A stretch of 64,000 nt of DNA from CAZELM01 sp964512995. GTDB taxonomy: Bacteria > CSSED10-310. The DNA is taken from assembly GCA_964512995.1 (NCBI GenBank), contig CAZELM010000004.1, forward strand, positions 88,860 through 152,859. The letters are read 5' to 3'. A model generated the notes under the pieces. The model ran no database searches. It saw only the letters and a list, made by a program, of their open reading frames with translations, and had not been told where the DNA came from. This document shows positions 7,564-17,337 of the stretch, in pieces. Within the stretch, counting starts at the first letter, position 1; the number at the start of each line of letters is the position of its first letter. The translations under genes were made by a program, and so were the position numbers.

Positions 7564-10500
7564 CTAATCGTTATGGGGTTTGAAATAGGCAATGGAGCCC
7601 TTGGGACCATCACCGATTCCGATCCGTTCGCCACCCGTATTGCTGATGAAAACAACGTCGCCATCTCCAAAATCACCGACTGCAATACCTCCCAGTGCAT
7701 TGATATCGAAACCCGTATCAAAAACGTTGGTCAACTGACCATTTTGTGTGATTTCGAGCACATACCCATTCCCTCTGCAGGCAATATACAGGCGATCATA
7801 TTCTTCCGAGTAGGCGATCCCGACCGGTTCCGCCAGGTTCTCATATGTCAGGTAGACGTATGACCCCGTCTCCCGTTTCGACGGAACCGATGTCGTAGCG
7901 GGATCTCCCGCAGGGCCGGAAGCACTCATTGTGATCCGGGCAATATTGCCATTCACCGGATCTGCGACAAATAACAGACCTTCGCCGGGTATTGTCTGCC
8001 CGGTTGCATCTGTTGCAGGAACGAATTCGATGGCGGAGGGAGCGGTAGAACCGGCGAGAACATAATAACTGCCATCATCCAGATCGATTCCATAAACGAC
8101 TCCCTGATCGGGGTGAGCCACAAAATACAGCAAGCTCAGCGAATGGGGATTATCGGGGGCAAATCCGGCTGAAACAATACTGCTCAAACCTGTCAGGCCA
8201 GCGGTCATGCGTCGGGTTCCCATCGACGGACCAAAACCCGTTCTGCCTCCATTCGATGATCCGAGTGTTGCGGCTTGTTTGGTGAAATCATTCCCATCCG
8301 AATCAGAATCAAATCCATTGGGTAAACGGGCGACGGCTTCATTGGAAATGCTGTCTGCATTGCCATCTTCTCCGGGTCCGGGTGCACCGTCATCATTTCC
8401 ATCACCCTCCGGATCATCGCCGATCTCGACATCGTCAACAATCCCTCCGGATGGATTTTTCAAAATCAAGTAGCATGTGTTATTCATGGAATCAGTGGGA
8501 TTTCCAATCACCAGATAGGCTCCGGGAGAAAAACTCGATACCGTCGCCGATGCCGGATAGAATACTTCCGTAGCGCCTCCGGCTCCAATGACATGCACGC
8601 CGGGAGTCGAATCATTCATCTCCAATGTCCAGTTCGTCAAATCTACCGTTTGTCCGGATGCATTATGGATTTCCACCCATTCATCCGAAATGGATACCGT
8701 TCCACTGCCAGGAACCGTATTGAAGGGAATGGCATCGCCGCCTTCGGAATCATTCCAATCCTGTTGTGGATCGACAACGACCTCATTAATCACAACACCG
8801 CCTGATCCGGTAGTAAATGTGGTAGAAAACTGTGGACCGACCGTTCCATCACAATCGCCATCCAGACCATTTCCGCTGCTGTCGGAAATACCGGTTGTCA
8901 GGGTTATGGTATAGGATTGAGACGATATCAGATTCGCTTCCGGCTGGAAAACAATTCGTGTGTTGCCATTGAAAAATGAAAACTGTCCCTGTATTTGTCC
9001 CTCTGGACCCGTCAACTGAAATGAGGATTGCGAAACGGAGCTTGGGATGATCGATTCCGACAGAGTTACTGATATGGCGGAACTGATCGGAACATTTGTT
9101 GCGCCGTCTTCTGGAACAATCTCCAGAATACATGGCGGTTGCGTGTCTTCGCCTCCGGTTCGAAATCGCGCATGGAATGCATCGAGCGGAAGACCCGGAA
9201 TCTGATCCAACGGATTACCCGCCGTATCGGCCACATCGCTGGTGACCGTCATCGTGTAATCGGTGTCCTGTTCCAATAGTGCTTCGGGATCCAGAAGCGC
9301 GCTGGTATTTCCAGGGTTCACCGAAACCGACGCTGAAATATGTGATCCCGGTTCTGTGCTTTTTTCCAGGAAAAATGTGTTTCTGGTGACCGTAGAGGCA
9401 TTGATAGCGCGGGAGAAGTTGACATAAATCACCGTACTGATACCAATACCGGTATTTCCATCTTCCGGATAGGAAGATGTGATATACAGGCGATTGGAGC
9501 CAACTGCGAACGAACCGCAATACCGTCCACCCGGCTGGCCATCTCCGTTCCCATCCAGATGATTTCCCATGTTATCGGTCAGCACGTCTTCGATACAGAG
9601 CATATAGATTCCATCTGTCAGGCTTACATCCGGGTTGAATGTCAATGTCGCATCGGTTGGCCACGAAATACTGCCTGAGATCGGACTCCCGGATTCATTT
9701 GAGATGGTCAGATAATCTCCCTGCCGGCTTGCCGGATCGATGGCTTTTGAAAATACGACGGAAACAGAGGTGCCGGTCTCGTTGGCAGTCACGGACGTCA
9801 CTTTGGGAGGCGTCTGGTCGGTTGCTCCTGTGCTGAACCAGCTCGAAAATGGATCTGGATATCCGCCAGGGATCTGATCCAAAGGATTCCCCGCGCTGTC
9901 TGTGACTTTGGAAAGGACATGAACAGTATAAATCACATCTTTTCCTAATGCCTCATCCGGGATGAAGACCGCTTCGGATTCGTTTTCGCTGACATGGACA
10001 GTGCCGTCTATTTTATCACCATCGCCATCCGTTACATAAAACGATGATGTCGTGACAGTACTGCTTTTGATCTTTTCAGAAAAACCCACTTCGATGATTG
10101 TATCCGGAGGCACATTTGATGACCGGTCTGGGGGTCGTACCCAGATAACGAGCGGCTTGCCAGCGCCAACCGTAAACTTGCTCACAAAATCATCCGCTCC
10201 CGGACTCGCCAGATCACCATCCAGAGGGACACCCCGTTCATTCAAAATATCTTTGTCCAGCGTGATCCGATATCGCGTGGCTTCCACCAAATCTGCCTCA
10301 TATACAAACTCCACAGATCGGTAATCGGATGAAAATGCAAAGGAACCCCGGGGATCCTGAGGATCAGGAGAAACCGGACTGAAGTCAACTTCGACCCGGA
10401 ATGTAGCGGAGGTTATCGTTGTTGGATCAACGGGAGAAGAAAATCGGATTTCGATTTTTGTGTGATTGAACACGCCGACTGCATCGGACTCAGGAGTGAC

Positions 10501-11058
10501 GGCCAGCACCACAAATCCAAAATCATCACTGCCAAAAACACCCGTTCCTGTCGGGCCATCGATCGGCTCACCAAACGACCCGGTGGGACCATTCGGAGCT
10601 TTGGATGGATTTGGATCTGTGACAGCGACGGATCCCAAGCCTTTCGCTTCGTTCGCAATCCAGACAAATGGTCCCCAAAAAGCGACATCGTACGGTCCAT
10701 CAACAGCAGGTTCACCATGCGAATCTTTTTTTGACGCATCACTGTAGATCGATATGTTTCCGGTATGCGGGTTCAGTTGTACAACGGAATTGGCTCGGTT
10801 CCCGGATTTCCCTCGATTGGCGACCAGGAGATTTCCTGCCGATAAAACACTTCCATTTTCAGTGCCATCACTGTTATCGTTTTTAATAAACTCCAAACCC
10901 CACGGATAATTCAGTCCGCTGCTGATGATTTGTGGTGAAACAGCGGTCATTTTGAAGTCTTCCTGGAATCCTCCTTCATTATCCGGTTTACAGCCGACCC
11001 ACAGGACAGCAATCGTCAGGATGCCAATAATACTGATGAATTTATTTAACTCTCTCAT
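7564..11058 (-). CDS. large Ig-like repeat lipoprotein with lamin-tail and propeller parts
   Basis: A 1164-residue exported lipoprotein. The signal peptide ends in a lipobox (LWVGC, lipidated Cys at 23). Residues about 30-175 look like NHL/SMP-30 type propeller blades (YPWGLEF, NLLVANRGKSG, GPYDVAFW). At least five SbsA-type Ig-like domains (Big_5) follow at about 180-755, recognised by repeated signatures such as SSAISVTLSESI, TYTMTV and DSAGNPLDQIPG. A lamin-tail domain follows (VVINEVVVDPQQDW, EWVEIHNASGQ), and then more propeller blades up to the C terminus (GLLFVADPVNGNIARI, DRLYIACRGNGYVLEI). It probably acts on the cell surface; no catalytic motif was seen. It starts at ATG behind GGGAAG and is 24 bases after the HHH gene. 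Confidence 0.85.
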   Translation of the reverse strand: MRELNKFISIIGILTIAVLWVGCKPDNEGGFQEDFKMTAVSPQIISSGLNYPWGLEFIKNDNSDGTENGSVLSAGNLLVANRGKSGNRANSVVQLNPHTGNISIYSDASKKDSHGEPAVDGPYDVAFWGPFVWIANEAKGLGSVAVTDPNPSKAPNGPTGSFGEPIDGPTGTGVFGSDDFGFVVLAVTPESDAVGVFNHTKIEIRFSSPVDPTTITSATFRVEVDFSPVSPDPQDPRGSFAFSSDYRSVEFVYEADLVEATRYRITLDKDILNERGVPLDGDLASPGADDFVSKFTVGAGKPLVIWVRPPDRSSNVPPDTIIEVGFSEKIKSSTVTTSSFYVTDGDGDKIDGTVHVSENESEAVFIPDEALGKDVIYTVHVLSKVTDSAGNPLDQIPGGYPDPFSSWFSTGATDQTPPKVTSVTANETGTSVSVVFSKAIDPASRQGDYLTISNESGSPISGSISWPTDATLTFNPDVSLTDGIYMLCIEDVLTDNMGNHLDGNGDGQPGGRYCGSFAVGSNRLYITSSYPEDGNTGIGISTVIYVNFSRAINASTVTRNTFFLEKSTEPGSHISASVSVNPGNTSALLDPEALLEQDTDYTMTVTSDVADTAGNPLDQIPGLPLDAFHARFRTGGEDTQPPCILEIVPEDGATNVPISSAISVTLSESIIPSSVSQSSFQLTGPEGQIQGQFSFFNGNTRIVFQPEANLISSQSYTITLTTGISDSSGNGLDGDCDGTVGPQFSTTFTTGSGGVVINEVVVDPQQDWNDSEGGDAIPFNTVPGSGTVSISDEWVEIHNASGQTVDLTNWTLEMNDSTPGVHVIGAGGATEVFYPASATVSSFSPGAYLVIGNPTDSMNNTCYLILKNPSGGIVDDVEIGDDPEGDGNDDGAPGPGEDGNADSISNEAVARLPNGFDSDSDGNDFTKQAATLGSSNGGRTGFGPSMGTRRMTAGLTGLSSIVSAGFAPDNPHSLSLLYFVAHPDQGVVYGIDLDDGSYYVLAGSTAPSAIEFVPATDATGQTIPGEGLLFVADPVNGNIARITMSASGPAGDPATTSVPSKRETGSYVYLTYENLAEPVGIAYSEEYDRLYIACRGNGYVLEITQNGQLTNVFDTGFDINALGGIAVGDFGDGDVVFISNTGGERIGIGDGPKGSIAYFKPHND

Positions 11059-11082
11059 GTTACATCTTCCCTTTTCTGCGGC

Positions 11083-12054
11083 CTATTTATCGGAAGAATT
11101 TTTTTGGATCTCACGGCTGAAAAATCCACCCGTAAGACCATCGAGTGCGGCAGTTAATTCCTGAAGACGCAACTCCCGTTTGACTCTGGATTGAATATCC
11201 GCCTTGCCATCCAAAACAGCTTCCACCTGGAGTCTTCGGCGATCGAAGTAAAGCTTTGTCACTTCATTTAAAATATCCTGACGGAATCCGATCTGAGATT
11301 TGGTTTCCGAACTGACTCGCAACATATCGGAGTTAAAGAGATAATCCTGAATATTCCATCGCATTCTCAACTCATAATCCCAATCATAGTTGGTATCATG
11401 TCCCCATGTTTCATCATCCGGACCGATGGTAGCAGTCCCTCCAGTCAGACTGATTGTTTTGGAGCGGGAATAATCGGTATCATCATTGGTATCGTGCCCA
11501 ACGGTCATCTGGAGGGAATCCGGCAGCAATGCTTTATTTTTAACGTGTTGCCGCCAGGATCTGAACCGCATCGGATCGATCTCAGCATAGTCCACGGCAG
11601 CCTTCTGAACCGCTTCGATACCGGGCTCATGAGAGAATTGTCCCATAATGTCATCCATCGAAGGTTCTGGCGTTGGTGAAGCCACAGGGATCGGAGTGCC
11701 TTTCTGGATGGGCTCCATGGCGGTATTTCCCTTTTCTCCAAGATCCAAAACGGATGATGAATCAGGATTTTCCATGGGAATTTTTTGAGCAGATCCCTTT
11801 CCGATCGTAATTAACCCCTTTATTTCATTGAAAATTTTCTCTCCAATCCGAGGGACATCCATAATCCCTTCAATGGATCGAAACGGACCATGTGCCTCGC
11901 GATAATCGATGATGGATTGTGCCAGACCCGGACCGATTTTAGGTAGTGTCTGAAGTTCGTTGACGGATGCTGTATTGATATTCACCGCTGCATTGATGAC
12001 CGGACTCACAAGTATCATCATCACGCAAACCAATCCTGCCGATAGTCTCTTCAT
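11083..12054 (-). CDS. exported helix-hairpin-helix (ComEA-like) protein with extra C-terminal domain
   Basis: A 323-residue protein. The start at ATG 12054 is preferred because AAGGAGAC precedes it by 5-6 bases and a clean signal peptide follows (KRLSAGLVCVMMILVSPVINA). Residues about 24-85 carry two helix-hairpin-helix motifs (INTASVNELQTLPKIGPGLA, IMDVPRIGEKIFNEIKGL) as in ComEA/T2SS-K-like DNA-binding proteins. A low-complexity stretch follows (PVASPTPEPS), then a C-terminal domain at about 170-315 ending in LRLQELTAALDGLTGGFF. This last domain also ends the next gene upstream (BNR protein). DNA binding in the periplasm is the family expectation, not shown here. Confidence 0.8.
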   Translation of the reverse strand: MKRLSAGLVCVMMILVSPVINAAVNINTASVNELQTLPKIGPGLAQSIIDYREAHGPFRSIEGIMDVPRIGEKIFNEIKGLITIGKGSAQKIPMENPDSSSVLDLGEKGNTAMEPIQKGTPIPVASPTPEPSMDDIMGQFSHEPGIEAVQKAAVDYAEIDPMRFRSWRQHVKNKALLPDSLQMTVGHDTNDDTDYSRSKTISLTGGTATIGPDDETWGHDTNYDWDYELRMRWNIQDYLFNSDMLRVSSETKSQIGFRQDILNEVTKLYFDRRRLQVEAVLDGKADIQSRVKRELRLQELTAALDGLTGGFFSREIQKNSSDK

Positions 12055-12084
12055 CTTTGTCTCCTTCTTACCCAATCCCAACAT

Positions 12085-13914
12085 TCATTGGCCAGGAACG
12101 CTCGCTTCCGCTTGGGACAGATAAAACCCCGTTAATGCATCGATTTGAGCTTTAATTTTTTCCAGTTCCAATTTTTTAAGAATCCGTTCCTTTCCCGAAG
12201 GAATGGATACATATTGTCGGTATCCTGAAACGTATTGATCGTATAATGTATTGACGCTGTTCATCACATCTTTTCTGCGTTTCACATTCTGGCCAAGCAG
12301 GTTATACGCTTTCAGCGATTCGGCATTTTGACGCATCAAAGAAGGCCGCCAGGTCAACTGAAACCGGAGATGGAAAACTTCAGATTCAATATCAGACCAG
12401 GACTGATTATCCGGACCCCGAACCACGCTTCCTTCCGAAATCGAAATGGTGTGATTGCGTGAAAATCTGGTATCCTCCTTTGAGCGGAATTGAAAAGACG
12501 TGACGAACTCCGGCAGCCAACTGGATTTCCTTGCGCCAACAATCATCTTCCGTTCATATTCAAGGTCCAATTCGGCATTTTTCAGTGCGGCAGCCAGAAT
12601 ATCTGAATATGGCGGCAATATGGAGCGATCTTTTTGAAGCATCCGTGACGGGATCTGTCCCGCACCGACCGATGTCAGGACAAAAATCCCTGTTCGAGTT
12701 GCTATCCAAAGATCAGGGAAAGAGAACGATCCAAGAGCCAATTGCCGAACGTCATGTTCCAATAAATTTTCATTGATATATCGACCGGACATATCCATGA
12801 AATCCCATTGAAATACGCCCCGGGACGTTGCCGCATATAAAATTGTGTCATCCACACTGATATCTCTTATTTCCGATCCTCCCAGTTCCAGAACCGGTAT
12901 CGAGTTCCATCCATCCAATACTGTATTTCGATAGAACACCTTGGTTGGGGATGATGCAAAAATCCAATCATCATAAGCAGCAACAGAAATTGGATCTTCT
13001 CCGCTTCCAGATGATACATGATCGGTCAGAAATCCCTGGCGTAAATTGCCGACATAAACATCCCTTCCAGAAATCGCAACAATACGCTCCACTGTTCCGG
13101 AGACAATCTCTATGTCTGTATAGACCTGATTGGTTGGTATTCCATCGATCGGCTGAAATGTCTCTCCCAAATCCAATGAATATCGAAGCCCTCGTCCGGT
13201 AGCAATAATAACCGTGTGATTTTCGTTCAGTACCACAATGCCCAGAATCCGTTTTGAGTCTTCCGTAAGATTCCTGCCGACAGTTTTCCATGTTCTGCCG
13301 CCATCCGATGTCCGAAACAGTCCGATGTCAGTTGCCAGAAAGGCTGTCTGATTATCGAGCGGATCCCATCGCAATTGGTGGGAATCACTCTTTGGAGAGC
13401 CCTCCTCCATGAACTGGGAGATTGCTTCATGTCGGTCGTCGATGTTTTCGAAATGAGCTTCTTCCAGCAAGCCCTGATCGATCAGCCGTTCCATGAGCTC
13501 ACTATCCGATAGTTCATCCAGAGATTCATCATCCTTCAAGACTTCATCTCGCCGCAAATCCTCTTCCGGGTAATCATCCCGGGAAAAATCGAATTCTCGA
13601 TCCCGATACGCAGTCTCCTTTTCTTCTTCCGTGATCATGTTCCGGGATGCGCCAGAGATACGAAATACCAACTCCCATGAATATCCATGATTTGTGGACA
13701 AGTATATTGATCGGGAAGAAGCCGCCAACATCAATTGCGGATCTGCAGGGCAAGGCCGGATCGTTTGAATATCCAGATCCATCAAGCCAAGAGATTGGTC
13801 GATCCATGTCAGATCTTGAGCGGGGACCTGTGGAGGGCCGAAAATGAATATCGAGCAAATGACAAATCCCAACATGCCTATTCTTCCGAATAGTTCACAG
13901 GCGATAAAAGGCAT
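12085..13914 (-). CDS. exported BNR/sortilin-type beta-propeller protein
   Basis: A 609-residue protein from ATG 13914 (AAGGAAAG about 9 bases upstream, followed by a hydrophobic export signal ending near VPA-QDL). A longer frame to 14010 exists but puts a charged stretch before the signal. Asp-box-like BNR motifs are visible (STNHGYSWELVF, FRTSDGGRTWKTVG, SLDLGETFQPI), indicating a propeller over about residues 40-440, interrupted near residues 90-160 by an acidic insertion. The C-terminal 150 residues resemble those of the following HHH protein (SR-x2-TIS, GPD-x2-SW, then helices ending QIDALTGFYLS). Its stop abuts an ATG of the next gene, so translation may be coupled. The ligand is unknown. 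Confidence 0.78.
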   Translation of the reverse strand: MPFIACELFGRIGMLGFVICSIFIFGPPQVPAQDLTWIDQSLGLMDLDIQTIRPCPADPQLMLAASSRSIYLSTNHGYSWELVFRISGASRNMITEEEKETAYRDREFDFSRDDYPEEDLRRDEVLKDDESLDELSDSELMERLIDQGLLEEAHFENIDDRHEAISQFMEEGSPKSDSHQLRWDPLDNQTAFLATDIGLFRTSDGGRTWKTVGRNLTEDSKRILGIVVLNENHTVIIATGRGLRYSLDLGETFQPIDGIPTNQVYTDIEIVSGTVERIVAISGRDVYVGNLRQGFLTDHVSSGSGEDPISVAAYDDWIFASSPTKVFYRNTVLDGWNSIPVLELGGSEIRDISVDDTILYAATSRGVFQWDFMDMSGRYINENLLEHDVRQLALGSFSFPDLWIATRTGIFVLTSVGAGQIPSRMLQKDRSILPPYSDILAAALKNAELDLEYERKMIVGARKSSWLPEFVTSFQFRSKEDTRFSRNHTISISEGSVVRGPDNQSWSDIESEVFHLRFQLTWRPSLMRQNAESLKAYNLLGQNVKRRKDVMNSVNTLYDQYVSGYRQYVSIPSGKERILKKLELEKIKAQIDALTGFYLSQAEASVPGQ

Positions 13915-14035
13915 TTTCACAATCTTTCCTTTTTCGTTACCATCATCCATGAAGAATAGAATCCGATTGTTAATAACAAACAAACCGATGAACGTCAATC
14001 TCGCTCTCAACGGGAACGAATGTCTGCATGGCAGA

Positions 14036-14320
14036 TCAACTTTGGCAAAGAAAACGCTGTAACTGGGCGTCGATGAGCTGTTTCAGTTCTCCCATTGACT
14101 CCACACAATGGTCCGACTCAAAGAAAAACCATTCCAGTTCCCTGACCACTACATCCAGGACCTTTAAGATTGGATCGGGAATAAGATCGACGTAGCTGAA
14201 GTCCAGGAAAAGGGACTGGCGGTCATTGATCTGCTTGAATCCCATGATCAGATATGGCAGTCCAAACTCATCGATGAGTTCAAGACATAGGTTCTGAAGT
14301 TCGTCAAGTTTGTTTTTCAT
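14036..14320 (-). CDS. small acidic protein overlapping the GlnD-like gene, unknown function
   Basis: A 94-residue protein starting at ATG 14320, inside the last 17 bases of the upstream gene, which suggests translational coupling. The frame opens farther upstream, but those codons lie fully within the GlnD-like gene. It has no Cys-rich motif and no signal or membrane segment; it is acidic, hydrophobic and probably mixed alpha/beta (PYLIMGFKQIN, QSLFLDFSYVDLIPD). I do not recognise a family. The overlap suggests it works with the large GlnD-like protein, perhaps as a partner subunit. About 120 bases separate it from the BNR gene. Confidence 0.6.
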   Translation of the reverse strand: MKNKLDELQNLCLELIDEFGLPYLIMGFKQINDRQSLFLDFSYVDLIPDPILKVLDVVVRELEWFFFESDHCVESMGELKQLIDAQLQRFLCQS

Positions 14321-17300
14321 TGTATTTCGTAAGATGATGAATGATCTTTTCAATTGCACCCTTAGCTCTGTGACGATGATACCTGTAACTTTTGAGTAAT
14401 TTCGGTGCATGCCCGTCTTCGCCCTTGATCTCACCAGGTTCGATTTTCATACGGTGTGCCGTGCTGAGCAGGCGATCCCGGATGATATCATCATCCGCAG
14501 CCAGTGATAAGGCATAGATATCCCGAAAAAAACGCAGGAATCGGTATGATCTCATGAGCGTATTGAATTCCTGTTCCAGATCCGGGAGTTGGGAAATCAA
14601 CATCTGAAGCGCGTTCCAGATGACCGGTTCGCGTTGCCCCACAAAAGCCTGGCATGCAGTCACGATGTTCTGGATATCTCGCAGCGCCCCCGGATCTTCT
14701 TTGACATTTACAGATCCATCCCTGCGATTCATTTTATATTTGCGCCGATCCTCAATGTCTCCAATTAAATCCTGAATAAACTCCCCCGGGTTATTGAACA
14801 GATACTTCCTCAAAATTTCAGTTATTTCCAGGTCAAACGACTGGCTCCCGACCAGAAGTCGTGCACCGACCAATTGTGATAATTCAATGTACCGACACTC
14901 GCGAGGATGCGACAAAAAGTCATCCAGTACGTTCACCGGCATCACATAAGTATCCAACAGCTCCGAAAACCGATAATGCGGCACGATCCCCCGTCGGCTC
15001 AGTTCCCGGTTTACATCATTGATGATTTTGGAAGCGAATGCCAGAAATTCCGGTGATGACTCCCGGCACAAAACAAACAGATCAATATCATTCTCGAATG
15101 CTTCTTCCCGGGCATATCCACCCGTGCAGAAAATGGCAATGGGTTGATCATCTTCATCGCAGGAGCGATATTCAAATGGATAGTTCCCATTGGATTCCAC
15201 ATGCCACTGACACGCTCGAAACAACCATCGGAAATAGCGCCGGAAAAATGCATGATACGCACCATATAGCAACCGCAGATCCCCCGGCTGCTGGATCGCC
15301 ATCAAACCAAACAGGCAGAAGCTGTATTCATAATACACGGCCAGTTTTTGCTTCAATTCGATGGCATTTTTCGCATCAGACAACTCCGCCCATAGCTGAT
15401 CAGAGATACCGTTGAGATAGGATATGTCATTCAGATACATCACGATTTCTGGACGATCTTCTGCGACACGGACATAAAACCGGCGGTAATTGTTGGATGA
15501 AAATGCCAGTAATTCAATGAGCATCCCGAATTTGATTTTCAGATCATGATCGACCAGAACCCGTGGGCTCAATTTTGTGATAAATCGTCGTATATCCAGG
15601 AGTTGTTCAGTTGTCAGGATGAGTAAAAACTGCGTCAGAATGGAAGGATGCGTTTGTATCAACCGGATCAAGTCCCCCAGACGATTTCCATTGGAGTGAA
15701 CGAGTTGCATCAGCCATCCGATGATGTGCTCCAGATACTGACTGAAACAGCACTTTTTGGAGTATCGAGCGAACATGACGGCTGTCGTTATCATTGAATC
15801 GAGATCGAACGAGAGAAGTCGCAACAGCCGCTCAAATACATACCATTTTTCATCCTCTGGCAACTCCTCAAGGCTATTAATGAGTTTTTCGAGTTGCGCG
15901 CCATTATTCTCAGATAACAGCCGGAGAATATCATCCCAATAGATCATCCCTCGATAGATTTTGAACATTTTCAGGATGTTCTGAGCGATATTCCGGGTCC
16001 ATTCGATCGGATAATCCTTTGGAGGATCGCCATTCATAATGGCATTGAATACTGTTATTTTTTCGAGGTGTTTATTGACTTTTTCCAGGATTCTGCTGCC
16101 GATGATCCGAAGACTCTCCATATTTTCATAGTAATGCATGAGCAGACGCAGTGCCGGACGAACCGGACCCAGTTGGTAATATCCCATGACTTCGGCAACC
16201 TGATCCAGGTTATCCACCGCAATATCGTCATTGAAATCAAAGCTGTCATCTACCGAAACAAGAAGCTGATAGACATAAAAAAACATTTCGATGAAACTGA
16301 ATATATCTTGCAGGTTTTCATACAATTCGGCGCTTTGGGGATCACCAATATAGAGAACATCAATAATATCTCGTGATCCATGCTCATGAATACCGTGAAT
16401 TGATTTCAACATATTGACAGTACTGTGAATAAGTCTCAGTGCGTTTTTCTTCGGGCTGATCCAATGCGAGCTCATATCAAATCGAAGCAGTTCCTGGACT
16501 TCCCCCATCATGCCCCTCAGATATCCTTCATGTAATCTCAGATTGCCTTTATCATAGTAAAAATGATCGATGATCTCATGTTCCAACTGCTGAGTGATTT
16601 TACTGTCCCCCAATAACGGTTCGGTCAGAAGCAGTTCAGAGATGAGTACAAAATTATGTACGCTTCGTTTGAGATAGTCTTTGAAATCATCAAACGTGGT
16701 CAGGTATGTCCCTTCCGCAACCCTTTCAGCCAGATAAAAGTGCATTTTGGAGGAGTATTTCAGGAATTCGGTGCTGATTTGGCTCACAACACGATTCCAC
16801 AATGTCCGATCTATGTCCGGCTGGATAAAAACACCCATATCCAGATCATCCTGGTCCAAAATCATACCGACATTGCAGAATACAATGCCTTCCAAAGGAG
16901 CATTTTCAGAGAGAAGCCGGATCAGAGCTGATAGATAGGATGAATAAAGATCCCTCATCTGAAAACGAAGACGCGTCAGAATATGACGATAAATCTGGAG
17001 ACGGTTCTTAAAGTTCTTCGATTCCCGCCGCAACCAGTCGATATTCAAAAAATGAATATGCAGCATCTGGAGAGCGAAATAGGTTCCCAAGAATATTCTT
17101 GCTTCTTTGGGATTATCCGCAACCGACATGACGGCATCCATTTGTTGTCTGAAATGATGCGCTTTTCGCCACAAATGGACTTTCCCCATCACATTTTTTT
17201 CTTCCAGCCGCAACCGAAGTGCCGGGCTGTGCGTCTGGACTATTTTGAGATATTTTTGAAAGTGGTTTGACAGCCCACCCAGGCCCTGAGCGAGATCCTC

Positions 17301-17336
17301 CAGGGAATCGAGAGAGGCATGGCCCTTGATCCGCAT
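14304..17336 (-). CDS. large GlnD/DUF294-like nucleotidyltransferase-domain protein
   Basis: A 1010-residue soluble protein. The C-terminal 300 residues hold a pol-beta type nucleotidyltransferase core (GGYAREEAFENDIDLFVL near 735-755, i.e. GG followed by a D-x-D pair) and the downstream GlnD signature KEDPGALRDIQNIV near 880, typical of PII uridylyltransferase-like and DUF294 proteins. The first ~700 residues appear all-helical and have no recognised domain; the HD and ACT domains of true GlnD were not seen. So it is probably not a plain PII uridylyltransferase but a signalling relative. Its ATG follows the fabG stop by 1 base, and its end overlaps a 94-residue gene. Confidence 0.72.
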   Translation of the reverse strand: MRIKGHASLDSLEDLAQGLGGLSNHFQKYLKIVQTHSPALRLRLEEKNVMGKVHLWRKAHHFRQQMDAVMSVADNPKEARIFLGTYFALQMLHIHFLNIDWLRRESKNFKNRLQIYRHILTRLRFQMRDLYSSYLSALIRLLSENAPLEGIVFCNVGMILDQDDLDMGVFIQPDIDRTLWNRVVSQISTEFLKYSSKMHFYLAERVAEGTYLTTFDDFKDYLKRSVHNFVLISELLLTEPLLGDSKITQQLEHEIIDHFYYDKGNLRLHEGYLRGMMGEVQELLRFDMSSHWISPKKNALRLIHSTVNMLKSIHGIHEHGSRDIIDVLYIGDPQSAELYENLQDIFSFIEMFFYVYQLLVSVDDSFDFNDDIAVDNLDQVAEVMGYYQLGPVRPALRLLMHYYENMESLRIIGSRILEKVNKHLEKITVFNAIMNGDPPKDYPIEWTRNIAQNILKMFKIYRGMIYWDDILRLLSENNGAQLEKLINSLEELPEDEKWYVFERLLRLLSFDLDSMITTAVMFARYSKKCCFSQYLEHIIGWLMQLVHSNGNRLGDLIRLIQTHPSILTQFLLILTTEQLLDIRRFITKLSPRVLVDHDLKIKFGMLIELLAFSSNNYRRFYVRVAEDRPEIVMYLNDISYLNGISDQLWAELSDAKNAIELKQKLAVYYEYSFCLFGLMAIQQPGDLRLLYGAYHAFFRRYFRWLFRACQWHVESNGNYPFEYRSCDEDDQPIAIFCTGGYAREEAFENDIDLFVLCRESSPEFLAFASKIINDVNRELSRRGIVPHYRFSELLDTYVMPVNVLDDFLSHPRECRYIELSQLVGARLLVGSQSFDLEITEILRKYLFNNPGEFIQDLIGDIEDRRKYKMNRRDGSVNVKEDPGALRDIQNIVTACQAFVGQREPVIWNALQMLISQLPDLEQEFNTLMRSYRFLRFFRDIYALSLAADDDIIRDRLLSTAHRMKIEPGEIKGEDGHAPKLLKSYRYHRHRAKGAIEKIIHHLTKYNEKQT

Positions 17337-17337
17337 A

